A stretch of 64,000 nt of DNA from an uncultured bacterium (GCA_937889595.1 CALAOR010000020.1:32487-96486), one strand, 5' to 3'. Numbered from the stretch's first letter, positions 49,748-59,505 are shown. Program-made: numbers and translations. Notes: generated by a model not told the origin, from the sequence alone.

Positions 49748-50599
49748 TCAAATCGAGTGAGCAAGGCCGACAAAACTTCCCTTCCACTCACTTTTTGCTT
49801 TTATATAACCGGCCAGCGCGGCATGCCTTGAATCATACAGCGCAAAAACCGCGCTTCCGCTTCCGCTTAGGGACGCATCTATACAATGATGCCTTACAAG
49901 ACTGTCCCTTACTTCCTTCAAAACCGGGTACTTTTTGAAGATAATGTTTTCAAAATCATTGTACAAAAATGCATAACCGCCATTTTTGTACCCATACATA
50001 ATATTAGTATATGATTTGACATTTGTCAAATGTATTTCAGAATCATACCAGCCATAAGCGTCCTTAGTAGCGACTTTTACCGCTTTATGGGCCACAACAA
50101 CGTACCAAAACACACTTTTCCGCTTGTATTCCCTGATCTTTTCGCCTTTACCCGCTACAAAAGAAGGTTTTCCATAAATGAAAAACGGGACGTCAGCCCC
50201 GCACTTAAACCCCGTTTCCGCCATTTCCGCATCGCCCAGCTTGAGCCCCAGCAGCTTGTTTAAGGCCAAGATGGCGGTTGCCGCGTTGGAGCTTCCTCCG
50301 CCCATGCCCGCCCCGTCCGGGATGTGTTTATAAAGCGTGATTTTTACGCCGCATTTGAATTTATATTTATCAGCCATGAGTTTAACGGCCCTGTAAACTA
50401 TGTTCTTTTTCCGGCCTATCTTTAGTTTCCCGAAATAATCTATCACCCTGATTTCCCTGTCCTGCGTAATGTCCACGTCAAGTATGTCGCAAAGCGATAT
50501 CGGGTCAAAGATCGATTCAATGTAATGATAATTATCTTTGGGGTCTTTTCCCTTGACCTTGAGTACCAGGTTCAGCTTTGCGGGTGATAAGAAGATCAT
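49748..50599 (-). CDS. ispE: 4-diphosphocytidyl-2-C-methyl-D-erythritol kinase
   Basis: A 283-residue GHMP kinase. LSPAKLNLVLKVKGKDP is the substrate-binding start, PDGAGMGGGSSNAATAILAL the ATP loop, and SLSGSGSAVFALYD the C-terminal motif. It phosphorylates CDP-methylerythritol in the non-mevalonate isoprenoid pathway. The stop of the TPR gene immediately precedes its start (no gap), so it is coupled to that gene. Confidence 0.94.
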   Translation of the reverse strand: MIFLSPAKLNLVLKVKGKDPKDNYHYIESIFDPISLCDILDVDITQDREIRVIDYFGKLKIGRKKNIVYRAVKLMADKYKFKCGVKITLYKHIPDGAGMGGGSSNAATAILALNKLLGLKLGDAEMAETGFKCGADVPFFIYGKPSFVAGKGEKIREYKRKSVFWYVVVAHKAVKVATKDAYGWYDSEIHLTNVKSYTNIMYGYKNGGYAFLYNDFENIIFKKYPVLKEVRDSLVRHHCIDASLSGSGSAVFALYDSRHAALAGYIKAKSEWKGSFVGLAHSI

Positions 50600-52339
50600 T
50601 TACCTTGCCTTTTTTATGTCTTCAAGCTTTTTTAAGACCGCGTCTTTGGACTCGGGACCGAGGTTTATTGACTTTTCATAAAAATCAGCGGCTTTATCCG
50701 GCTGGTTCATTTTAGCGTAGGTATCGCCTATGTGTTCATATACCGTGGGGTCGCCTTTTCCCCTTTCCTTTTCTATAACGCCGGATGCCTTGAAAAGTGC
50801 CTCAAGGGCCGCTGTATAGTCGCCCTTTTTGTAGTATACCCATCCGAGGCTGTCCATGAAATACCCGTTATCCTTTTCAACTTCAAGGGCTCTTTTTACC
50901 ATAGCGTACGCCTCGTCAAGATTGGTCCCCAGGTCGGCGTATGTGTAGCCTATGTAATTATCCGCGTCCGCGTTCTTAGGGTTCAGCTTCAAAACCTCTT
51001 TAAATTGCGCGATGGAATTGTCAAAATCCTTAAGTTTGTCATAAGCTATCGCCAGGTTAAAATGAAGCTTTTCAGACGCCGGGAATTTCTTCAGCGCATT
51101 CTTATAAACTTCCACAGCTTCCTTAAACTGGTCATTGTCATGGTATGCCGCAGCCAGGACCCCGTAAAAATCCTCGCTGTCGGGATTTTCCCTGAGTTTT
51201 TCCTTAAAAATATCTATAGCGTGACCGAGCTGCTTGAGCTCCCCGTATATATATCCGAGGTGATAATAAGCGTTGATGAACTTTTTGTCTATTTTGGTGA
51301 TCTCATTGAATTTTTCAATGGCTTTGTCGTACAATTTCTGTTCTTCGTAGGAAATGCCCATATAGTACTTAACCATGATATTATCAGGCTTGAGTTTTTC
51401 CACGATTGCAAGGGTATCCAGCGCTTCATTATCTCTTCCTGCCTTTAAGTAAGTCATTCCCAGCGAATAAAGCGTATCCTTGTCATCGGCATTTATCTTC
51501 AGTATCTGCGCGTATGTCCTGATCGCGCTGTCATAATCCCTGCTTCTGTAGTACATATCCGCTACATCCTTCATAGCTACCGTGTCATCAGGCTTAAGCT
51601 GCAGATAATCACCGTAAATCCTCAGGGCCGACTTGATGTCCCCCGTGATCTCATAGACGCCGGCAAGCGCCGTATAGGCTTTAAGGTATAGGGGGTCCTT
51701 TTCAACGGCCAATTCAAAATTTTTTATTGCCTTGTCGTAATTTTCTTTGCCTGCGTAAAGAAGGCCTATATTGTAATATGACGCCGCGGTATCCGGCGAC
51801 AGGGCCACGTTCTTATTGAACAGTGATTCAGCGGTATCCGCGTCGTCCCTTTTGAACGCTATCACGCCCAGGTAAAAATAAGCATCGGATATCAAAGGAT
51901 CGATCTTTATGACACGCTCAAAAAGCGTCTTTGCGTCATCAAGTTCACCCGTATCAAGCTTTATCCTTCCGGCCATGATCAGTATGTCGGTATTATAAGG
52001 GTCTTCAGCCAGCCCTTTTTCAATAATACCCTTCATGCCCGGCGCGTCGCCTTTCAAGCCGTAAAGATAGGCAATTTGTTTATATATCGGGCCGGGCGCG
52101 TATGAATATTTTACCGCCACGTTATAATACTCCATGGCATAATCATCCTCGTTGGCAAGTTCAAAAACATAACCTATGCCGTAATAAAGATATGATATGG
52201 CGGACTGGTACGGGTTAATATCCGTCTGGGGCCTGGTCACATTGGAAGGGTCCATATATACTTTTACAGACGCGCAGCCGGCCAAAAGGAAGAACAGAAG
52301 GGAGGCCGACAGGATCAGCGTGATTATATTCTTTTTCAT
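50600..52339 (-). CDS. TPR-repeat lipoprotein
   Basis: A 579-residue protein. Signal peptide with lipobox LLAGC, then about 15 TPR repeats (for example DYDSAIRTYAQILKINADDK and NYDKAIKNFELAVEKDP). It is expected to sit on a membrane facing the periplasm and to scaffold protein assembly. The start is taken at 52339, one base after the stop of the small upstream gene; a TTG at 52354 is possible. Translation is likely coupled to the small gene. Confidence 0.88.
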   Translation of the reverse strand: MKKNIITLILSASLLFFLLAGCASVKVYMDPSNVTRPQTDINPYQSAISYLYYGIGYVFELANEDDYAMEYYNVAVKYSYAPGPIYKQIAYLYGLKGDAPGMKGIIEKGLAEDPYNTDILIMAGRIKLDTGELDDAKTLFERVIKIDPLISDAYFYLGVIAFKRDDADTAESLFNKNVALSPDTAASYYNIGLLYAGKENYDKAIKNFELAVEKDPLYLKAYTALAGVYEITGDIKSALRIYGDYLQLKPDDTVAMKDVADMYYRSRDYDSAIRTYAQILKINADDKDTLYSLGMTYLKAGRDNEALDTLAIVEKLKPDNIMVKYYMGISYEEQKLYDKAIEKFNEITKIDKKFINAYYHLGYIYGELKQLGHAIDIFKEKLRENPDSEDFYGVLAAAYHDNDQFKEAVEVYKNALKKFPASEKLHFNLAIAYDKLKDFDNSIAQFKEVLKLNPKNADADNYIGYTYADLGTNLDEAYAMVKRALEVEKDNGYFMDSLGWVYYKKGDYTAALEALFKASGVIEKERGKGDPTVYEHIGDTYAKMNQPDKAADFYEKSINLGPESKDAVLKKLEDIKKAR

Positions 52340-52340
52340 G

Positions 52341-52478
52341 TTAGCTGTCTTCAAATTTCTTATCGGTTATCCTGAGCCTTTTATTAATAACCTTCAGAAC
52401 GACATCAAGTTCGGCCATATCAAGGTCCTTGAAAAGCACTATGTCCTGTATTTTCACGTAATCCACCTGTTCCGGCAT
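52341..52478 (-). CDS. Small protein resembling the N-terminus of a cNMP-binding domain
   Basis: A 45-residue frame too short for routine gene calling. It reads MPEQVDYVKIQDIVLFKDLD and then MAELDVVLKVINKRLRITD. The pattern LFKDLDMAELDVVLK resembles the opening helix of Crp-type domains, including the one at 30846-31310 (FFKTFSDAELKVF). TAA ends one base before the TPR gene's ATG. The GGAGGG box is about 12 bases from its ATG, which is long; the frame stays open further upstream into the repeat. It may be a leader peptide, a remnant or a true small gene. Confidence 0.5.
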   Translation of the reverse strand: MPEQVDYVKIQDIVLFKDLDMAELDVVLKVINKRLRITDKKFEDS

Positions 52479-52532
52479 GATATCAACTTCCCTCCGTTTT
52501 AGTCCTTCGATGAACTTTTGTTTAAGGTCACC

Positions 52533-52636
52533 TGTAGGCGCAACCTTCAGGTTGCGGATTTTGTTCTAATGTTGTTTGATTTAGGTTTGTTTTACCACAT
52601 TTCAATCAAGAACCGCAACCTGAAGGTTGCGCCTAC
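52533..52636. repeat. Perfect inverted pair of GTAG..CTAC palindromes
   Basis: A left arm of 24 bases (GTAGGCGCAACCTTCAGG and on) and its perfect complement on the right (52613-52636) enclose a 56-base AT-rich centre. Each arm is itself a palindrome (GCAACC-TTCA-GGTTGC). It lies between the small gene and the metallo-beta-lactamase-fold gene. Confidence 0.85.
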
Positions 52637-52656
52637 ATGAGCCTGCCTTACCTGCT

Positions 52657-53469
52657 TTATATCTGTATCTCCCAGCCTTCCTGTATCGCAAAGCTCTTTT
52701 CGAATTTTATCTGGGCCTTGCGCTGTATCTCATCTACTTCGGAATCATTATGTTCGGGCGCATGGTGGCACAGGTGCAGTTCTTTTACGCCGGATAACTG
52801 GGCGACTTTAATCCCCTCTTCATATGTCGAGTGGCCCCAGCCCACATATTTAGGGTATTCCTCGGGGGTAAAATGCGAATCATACATCAACACGTCGGCG
52901 TCTTTTGCTATTTCTATGAGTTTGCTGTCGGGAACCGCGTAATGTTCCACGTCGGTCGCGTAAACAAACGAACCTGATTTGCAGTCAATACGGTACACAA
53001 GCATGCCGCCGGGATGGTTGATCTTCACCGAGGTTACTTTGAAAGGGCCCACACTTATTTCTTCCCTTTCCTTGATTTCCGTAAAGCTTAACTTTGCCAT
53101 CATACCGGACAGTTCCACTGGAAAATTTATGAATTCCTGCTGGCGTTTTAAGACATCCTGCACGGTCTTGTTGTATTTTGATTCCCCGTATATATTTATT
53201 TCATTGCCCTTGATAAATCCGGGGGTAAAAAACGGGAATCCCTGCAGATGGTCCCAGTGATAATGGGAAAAAAACATGTGTATTTTATGGCCCGTCGGGC
53301 CTTTTTTTACCAGGTCGCGGCCAAGAATCCTTAATCCCGTTCCCGCGTCAAGCACGATGCGGGTGTTCGCTTCTTCAATAGAAACGCAGGTTGTGTTCCC
53401 TCCGTATTTGACAAAATCTTTACCTGCTACAGGTATAGATCCCCTAACTCCGTAATATTTAATCTTCAT
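52657..53469 (-). CDS. Metallo-beta-lactamase-fold hydrolase
   Basis: A 270-residue enzyme with the metal-binding motif FFSHYHWDHLQGFPFF (H-x-H-x-D-H), a later aspartate in YATDVEH, and a C-terminal LHLCHHAPEHND. The early VRGSIPV and GGNTTCVSIE resemble the PhnP/RNase Z-like branch, which acts on phosphodiesters. The precise substrate is not deducible. The small gap to recG (45 bases) suggests one transcript. Confidence 0.88.
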   Translation of the reverse strand: MKIKYYGVRGSIPVAGKDFVKYGGNTTCVSIEEANTRIVLDAGTGLRILGRDLVKKGPTGHKIHMFFSHYHWDHLQGFPFFTPGFIKGNEINIYGESKYNKTVQDVLKRQQEFINFPVELSGMMAKLSFTEIKEREEISVGPFKVTSVKINHPGGMLVYRIDCKSGSFVYATDVEHYAVPDSKLIEIAKDADVLMYDSHFTPEEYPKYVGWGHSTYEEGIKVAQLSGVKELHLCHHAPEHNDSEVDEIQRKAQIKFEKSFAIQEGWEIQI

Positions 53470-53514
53470 CTCGCCTCCAGGGCTGAAAAATCACCTTTCT
53501 TTATTATATCCCAA

Positions 53515-55599
53515 TCATCCTATATTTATCAAGTCAAAACTGGGGCCATACTTTTGTTTTATTATATGGACTAACTGTTCCTTTTTGTTATGATTTGAGT
53601 CACAATTATCGGAAATAAATGAAAATGCCGCTTCCTTGGCCAGTTCAAGCAACTGCCTGTCCCTGATTATATTTGCCATCTTAAACTCGGGCAGACCGTG
53701 CTGCCTGGTGCCCATGAACTCGCCCGGCCCCCTTATTTCAAGGTCTGCTTCCGCTATTTTAAACCCATCCTGGGTCTCAACCATTATCCCGAGCCTTTTT
53801 ATGCCGCCTTCGGTCTGCGGGTCGCCTACAAGCACACAATACGATTGTTTTGAGCCCCTGCCGACCCTTCCCCTGAGCTGATGGAGCTGTGAGAGCCCGA
53901 AACGCTCAGCGTGCTCTATGACCATGACAGAAGCATCAGGGATGTCTATGCCGACCTCTATGACCGTGGTCGCCACAAGTATATCTATTTCCTTGTTTTT
54001 AAATGCCGCCATTGCCGTATCGCGCTCTTCTTTCTTCATCTGACCGTGAACTATGGCGGTCTTAAAATCCTTAAAACGCAAAGCAATATGCTTTTCCATC
54101 TCAATCGCGGATTTTAAATCCAGCTTTTCTGATTCATCCACAAGCGGGTAAACCATATATATCTGGGACTTTTCACCGAGGCGTTCACCTATGAATGAAT
54201 AAAGCTTGATGGTCTGCCATGATTCAAAAACCATTGTTTTAATGGGTTTACGCCCGGGCGGCAGTTCGTCTATGACCGATATATCGGTGTCGCCGTATAC
54301 CGCAAGCGACAAAGTTCTGGGAATGGGTGTTGCCGTCATTATCAGCGAATGAGGCAGGCCTGTCCCCTTGCGCATAAGCTGCGCCCTCTGCATGACGCCG
54401 AACCTGTGCTGCTCGTCTATCACGGCAAGCCCGAGTTTATTGAAAATAACATCATCCTGTATGAGCGCGTGCGTGCCTATGATTATATTTATAGTCCCAT
54501 CTTTAATGCCGTTTAAAACCTCTTCCCTTGGTTTCCTTTTCATTCCGCCCAGAAGCAATCCCGCCTTAATACCGGTCCCGTTTAACATCCCGGAAATATT
54601 CTTCATGTGCTGCTCTGCCAGTATTTCCGTCGGCACCATGATAGCGGCCTGGCATCCATTATCCACGGCTATCACAGCGGCCGCAAGCGCAACTATTGTT
54701 TTACCCGAACCCACATCGCCCTGCACAAGCCTGTTCATTGGTTTACCCGATGTAAAATCTGCCTTGATCTCGCCCAATACCCTTTTTTGCGCGGCCGTCA
54801 GGGTAAAAGGCAGCGATAAAATGAAAGGGTCAAGTAATTTCCCGTCTTTTGCGAACAGTATGCCCGGCTCGTCCTTTACTCTTTTTCTCCTCATGGCAAA
54901 GGCCAGCTGCATGAAAAAAAACTCGTCAAATATTATGCGCCGCTTGGATTCCTCAAGAGTCTTAAAATCAGACGGGTAATGGGCGTTATAAACGGCTGTT
55001 TTTAATTCTATAAGGCCGTATCTTTCCTTAACTTCATCCGGCATGTATTCGTTAAGATGCTCGAGATAGTTGTCAACGCTGTATTTCATTATCTTCCTGA
55101 ACTGCTTTTGTGAGAGCCTTTCCGTAAGCGGATATATGGGCACGATCCTGTTTACATTTATTGTATCCTTTGCTTCACCATCATCGTCTTCGGCCAGTTC
55201 GTACTCGGGATTGCCTATCTGAAGCATGCCCCTGTATGACTCAACCTTGCCGTAAAATATAACTGAAACGCCTTTTTTCAGCAGTTTTTCCATAAATGGC
55301 TGGTTAAACCAGGTGCCTGTTATAAACCCGCTTTTATCTTTTATCGTGACCGATGTTATTTTCAGGGACCCCCTGACCTGCCTTGTCGCGGAAGATATTA
55401 CAATGCCGCTCACCGTCTCCAACGCGCCCGGACTGACTTTAATAATAGGCTTTATATTTGAACGGTCAACCCATTCGCGCGGGAAATAATACAGGAGCGA
55501 CGCCACGTTTGTTATGCCGAGTTTTGAGAATAATTTGGCACGTTCGGGCCCGACCCCTTTTACGTACTGAATCTCCCTGTCCAGCGAGAATTGTTCCAT
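53515..55599 (-). CDS. recG: ATP-dependent DNA helicase RecG
   Basis: A 694-residue helicase. The N-terminal wedge/OB domain (YVKGVGPERAKLFSKLGI; GIVISSATRQVRGSLKI) is followed by the helicase motifs VQGDVGSGKTIVAL, VIDEQHRFGVMQR, TATPIPRTLSL and QLRGRVGRGSKQS. RecG reverses stalled forks and migrates Holliday junctions. The start is the ATG at 55599; a GTG at 55605 overlaps the lptD stop region by four bases. No good ribosome site is seen, so coupling to lptD is likely. Confidence 0.96.
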   Translation of the reverse strand: MEQFSLDREIQYVKGVGPERAKLFSKLGITNVASLLYYFPREWVDRSNIKPIIKVSPGALETVSGIVISSATRQVRGSLKITSVTIKDKSGFITGTWFNQPFMEKLLKKGVSVIFYGKVESYRGMLQIGNPEYELAEDDDGEAKDTINVNRIVPIYPLTERLSQKQFRKIMKYSVDNYLEHLNEYMPDEVKERYGLIELKTAVYNAHYPSDFKTLEESKRRIIFDEFFFMQLAFAMRRKRVKDEPGILFAKDGKLLDPFILSLPFTLTAAQKRVLGEIKADFTSGKPMNRLVQGDVGSGKTIVALAAAVIAVDNGCQAAIMVPTEILAEQHMKNISGMLNGTGIKAGLLLGGMKRKPREEVLNGIKDGTINIIIGTHALIQDDVIFNKLGLAVIDEQHRFGVMQRAQLMRKGTGLPHSLIMTATPIPRTLSLAVYGDTDISVIDELPPGRKPIKTMVFESWQTIKLYSFIGERLGEKSQIYMVYPLVDESEKLDLKSAIEMEKHIALRFKDFKTAIVHGQMKKEERDTAMAAFKNKEIDILVATTVIEVGIDIPDASVMVIEHAERFGLSQLHQLRGRVGRGSKQSYCVLVGDPQTEGGIKRLGIMVETQDGFKIAEADLEIRGPGEFMGTRQHGLPEFKMANIIRDRQLLELAKEAAFSFISDNCDSNHNKKEQLVHIIKQKYGPSFDLINIG

Positions 55600-55601
55600 G
55601 G

Positions 55602-57700
55602 TCACTGGTTCATCAGGTCGTCAAGTTTGTAATCCGGCGCGGCAGTGGTCGGCTTGTTGAACTTTGCCTCCGGTATTGCGCTGATAAAGACCGTAAAGAA
55701 ATACTGCGGCACCTGGCCGGGCAGTTTTATGTACGATATGCTCGCTTCCCAGCAATGCAAATGCCATGTCGCTGCGTAGGATTCCGAAGTAAGCTGCTTT
55801 AAGATCAGGTCATATTGCCTGTTTATGGAAAAAGTAAATTCAGGTGTAAAATTAAAATTCAAAGTGGAATTAAAGGTCATGGTATCCGGGGTCCTGGTTA
55901 TAGCCTGGTGTCCGGTTGTATCCATTATATTGTTCACATAATTTGTCATCATGGAAAGCGACCACATACTTGGAGCGCCTGTATCCATCAGGCTGAACGA
56001 AAACGAAAGGTTTTTTATCATGTTGGCATACGGGCTGTACAGCCCGTTGGCGGAGAAATATATATCCCCGCCTGTTGTATTGGCGTTAAAATTTATCATG
56101 GAAAGCCTGTCCGTGTCAAATCCCGGCTTTACGGTGGCAGTAAGCAGGTCATAGGTAACCGAGGAATTAAAGCTTATAAATCCTCCTCCGCCGTTTACGG
56201 AAAGCGAAGCGTTGTTACCCGTAATACCGGCGTGAGGCATACCTTCAAGCTTATTAAGCATTTTTGAATATGCATAGGTCAGATTAGCCTTTAAAAATCC
56301 GTATGGCAGGATATCAATTGATGCGTTCTCACTTGTATTCATGGAATTTACCATATCACCCGCAAAGAATTTCTTCTGGTTTTCATTTGTATTCTGCCAT
56401 GAAGAAGTAAGGCCGGCATTAGCCGACAAGCTCAATATATAAAACGAAGGTATGCTGTAAGAAAGACTGGGCGTGAAATTTGCCGCGTCAGAATAATAAC
56501 CTCCGCCGTCCTGTGCGTTATATGACCTGTTTAAGGTTAAAGCGTGGGTATAATATAACCTGGGCAGGATCGGCATCGATGTCAGGCTGTAGTTAAAAGA
56601 AGGCAGTGACCTGGCCGCGGTATAATACCGGGAATTGGTGGTCAACTGTTCCGTGTCTGCTATTGATATCCCTATTGATTGATTATTGCCTATGGCTGTT
56701 GAGAACGAAGCTCCAAAATCATGCCTGAAAACGTCCACTCCCTGTGTGTCCTGTAAAGTTGCCGCCATATTGCTGTCGGACAGACTTGCCGCCCTTAAGT
56801 TAAGCCTTGTATGGTCGTTAATGATTTGGTCATGGTTAAAATTAAAGGCCCATTGTCTTAGTCTTGGCGTTGATTTAAAATCATCGGTTAAAGACCCGTT
56901 GAATGTGCCTAATGAATCCTTATTGAGCCCGTAAGCAATATTAAGCACATAAGCCGCGCCGATTTTCTCCATGTAATTATATCCGAGCCCCCAGTTGTTG
57001 TATTGGTTAAAAGCAACGTTATATAGTGTATTAACATACCATCCCGAGTAATCATTGTGCCCGAATTGTATGTCAAACGGTTTCTTTTCGCCTTTTAAAG
57101 GCTGTGCAAAATACGGGAAATAAAAGACAGGTATGTTCCCGAGGAATATTACCGTGTTCCAGCTTTCAATTTTATCGCCTTCATATATGTTCAGGGCCGA
57201 TGCCTGCATCCTGAAATGCGGTGATTCCTTGTCACATGTGGTAAAAACAGGTTTCTCTATTTCAGTTTTTACACCTTGTTTCTTTAGTTTGTCCCCCCTG
57301 ACTATCCATGGCGAGCTTATGACGTCAACATGTTCCGCGTAGGAATCCAATGTTTTGAAATTGTAGTTAAGCTTGTCCGTGTATATGGACGAACCCGCCT
57401 GTACGGCAAGCACATGCCCCTGGGCTATCGCGTCACCGCTGTTTGAGTTTACATAAATCGAGTCGGAAAATATGGTTATGTCGTCGCTTCTGGCAACGAC
57501 ATTGCCTTTCCCGTTTATTTCAGATGTATCATTTGAGTAAATAAGCTCGTCGGCGGTAATGAAAAGGGGCATAGAAGTATTGATCTTGGCATCCGCTGTC
57601 GGCGTCACATAAACCGCGGAAACTGCGTATGCGTTAATGCATCCCGTTAAAACGATAAAAAGAACGGATGCTATAATATTCAGGAGTTTTTTTTTACCAT
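55602..57700 (-). CDS. lptD: LptD/OstA-like LPS-assembly outer-membrane protein, frame interrupted near start
   Basis: About 698 residues. The periplasmic OstA-like part (LFITADELIYSNDTSEINGK) is followed by the conserved LPVFYFPYF-type text (NIPVFYFPYFAQPL) and a large beta-barrel. LptD inserts lipopolysaccharide into the outer leaflet. The zero frame upstream of 57608 encodes a signal peptide (KKKLLNIIASVLFIVLTGC, ending INAYA) but has no start codon. The only ATG (57698-57700) is joined by a run of nine A, which would have to be ten to reach the frame. Either the polymerase slips there or one base is missing from the assembly. The alternative GTG at 57608 would lack a signal peptide. Confidence 0.82.
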
Positions 57701-57719
57701 AAAGTTCTTGTCTTAAACC

Positions 57720-58820
57720 TCAGATTATGGTGGCTTCGGTCTTGGAATCAAAGAAATGGGACTTGTTCATGTCAAACACAAGCTCCACTTCCTGATTTAC
57801 CTCAACCTCGGCGTCAGAATCCATCTTTGCTATAAACGGCGTCTTTCCGGTCGTTAAGTACACAAAACTTTCGCTTCCAAGGTGCTCCACGACCTCGACC
57901 GTCGCGGCCACCGTGTTATCCGCGCTCGCGTTCGGCGCGTATACCTTGTCATATATGTCTTCCGGTCTTATCCCCATTGTTATATCCTGCCCTGCCTGGC
58001 TCTTTAACTTTTCCGCCATGGCATCCGGCAGCCGCACTTCAAAATTCTCTTCGTTGAAATACAATCCGCCTTTTTTCGACTCCAATGTCCCGTCTATGAA
58101 GTTCATCGACGGGCTCCCTATGAATCCGGCCACAAACTTGTTTTTCGGTTTGTCATACAGTTCTTTCGGCGGCGATATCTGGTGTATCTCCGTGGCCTTC
58201 ATCACAACTATCTTTTCCCCCATTGTCATGGCCTCTACCTGGTCATGTGTCACATATATCATCGTCGCCTGCAGCCTGGTGTGCAGCTTTGACAACTCCG
58301 CCCTCATCTGCACCCTCAGCTTCGCGTCCAGGTTTGACAACGGCTCGTCAAATAAAAATACTTTGGGTTTCCTGACTATGGCGCGGCCCACGGCCACCCT
58401 CTGCCTTTCTCCGCCGGAAAGTTCCTTGGGCTTTCTCTTCAAATATCTCTCTATACTCAGTATGTCCGCAGCTTCCATTACCCTCTGCTTGATCTCCGCT
58501 TCCGGGTACTTCCTCAGCTTTAATCCGAATGCCATGTTCTCATATACTGTCATATGCGGGTACAGCGCGTAGTTCTGGAACACCATCGCTATATCCCTGT
58601 CTTTGGGCGGTATGTCATTTACAAGCACATCGTCTATGTATATCTCGCCGGTTGTTATCTCTTCCAGGCCCGCTATCATGCGCAGCGTCGTTGTCTTACC
58701 GCACCCTGACGGCCCTACAAGTATTAAAAATTCCTTGTCTTCGCAGACTATATTAGCGTCTTTTACGGCCACAACATTGCCATACTTTTTCCCAACGTTT
58801 TTTAAAACTACCCTTGCCAT
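57720..58820 (-). CDS. ugpC: ABC transporter ATP-binding protein (UgpC/MsmK type)
   Basis: A 366-residue ATPase. It carries VGPSGCGKTTTLRMIAG (Walker A), MVFQNYALYPHMTVYENMAF (Q loop), LSGGERQRVAVGRAI (signature), VFLFDEPLSNLD (Walker B) and an H loop in VTHDQVEA. The C-terminal TOBE-like domain (from about 240) is the regulatory part that defines sugar and glycerol-3-phosphate importers. Its membrane and binding-protein genes are not adjacent, so it may be a shared ATPase. Start at 58820 after GGGAGGAG. It is followed at 19 bases by lptD. Confidence 0.92.
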   Translation of the reverse strand: MARVVLKNVGKKYGNVVAVKDANIVCEDKEFLILVGPSGCGKTTTLRMIAGLEEITTGEIYIDDVLVNDIPPKDRDIAMVFQNYALYPHMTVYENMAFGLKLRKYPEAEIKQRVMEAADILSIERYLKRKPKELSGGERQRVAVGRAIVRKPKVFLFDEPLSNLDAKLRVQMRAELSKLHTRLQATMIYVTHDQVEAMTMGEKIVVMKATEIHQISPPKELYDKPKNKFVAGFIGSPSMNFIDGTLESKKGGLYFNEENFEVRLPDAMAEKLKSQAGQDITMGIRPEDIYDKVYAPNASADNTVAATVEVVEHLGSESFVYLTTGKTPFIAKMDSDAEVEVNQEVELVFDMNKSHFFDSKTEATII

Positions 58821-58998
58821 ATATGCTCCTCCCGGATGTTTTGGAATAATTTTGTTAAATAAGCATTGTGTAAATATTATCATAATAGCGAAGATTTTAC
58901 AATCAGGAATTTGGTGTTGGATTTTATTTCTATAACGAAACGCACCGTTTTCAAATGAACGGAATGCATGTATGCGTTGCGGGCTAAAAATAAAACCC

Positions 58999-59016
58999 GT
59001 AGAGCGGCTGCTCTAC
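58999..59016. repeat. Short GTAGAGC palindrome
   Basis: GTAGAGC, a GGCT turn and GCTCTAC form a perfect hairpin. Next to it (59017-59050) is GTCCGCC with a complementary GGCGGATGC. Both belong to the same class of dispersed elements as 59101-59282, in the 685-base gap between ugpC and PBP1A that holds no gene. Confidence 0.65.
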
Positions 59017-59100
59017 GTCCGCCAAAGCTTTAGCGAAGGCGGATGCCGCCGCTCTGACGATGGCTTTTGTAACGTTGGCCAGTGCAAGAAGATTGATTTT

Positions 59101-59282
59101 GTAGTCGCACCCCTTCGACTCATCGGGGTGCGCCTATATCCGGATAATATAACCTCAACTAATTGATATCTCAACAAGTGCGTAAATCTATCTTTTATCG
59201 GCGGTAGTTTGAACTGTCGGGAGTTTGTGTGTATCAATCCCTTATATAGGCGCACCCCGGTGGAACGAAGGGGTGCGACTAC
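59101..59282. repeat. Composite inverted element of the GTAG..CTAC family
   Basis: Left arm 59101-59136 (GTAGTCGCACCCC, turn, GGGGTGCGCCTA) and right arm 59247-59282 (its near complement, ending GGGTGCGACTAC) surround a 110-base centre. The centre shares ATAACCTCA and CTCAACAAGTG words with 36569-36709. The stems are longer here because the inner word has an extra C. Confidence 0.8.
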
Positions 59283-59293
59283 AAATTCCTAAC

Positions 59294-59352
59294 GGCCTGC
59301 GTTTGAGCGGCAGCAACATTCGACAGGCTCATGTTTCAGCGGCTGCTCTACG
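59294..59352. repeat. Dispersed repeat (GCGGCAGC family), copy 3
   Basis: Almost the same text as 5338-5393: GCGGCAGCAACATTCGACAG, GCTCATGTTTCAGCGGCTGC and TCTAC. It follows 12 bases after the composite element. Confidence 0.75.
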
Positions 59353-59505
59353 CGTACAAAAAAATAATACGCAGCATTTATTAAATACACTTTTAACACT
59401 TTTTCCCTTGAATTTAACGCCAAAATACAATAAAATTGTATGTTGTTTGGTTAAGGACTTTAGATGCGCGCGGGGTCATTCCCGCGTAAAAAAAAGAGGT
59501 GCAAA

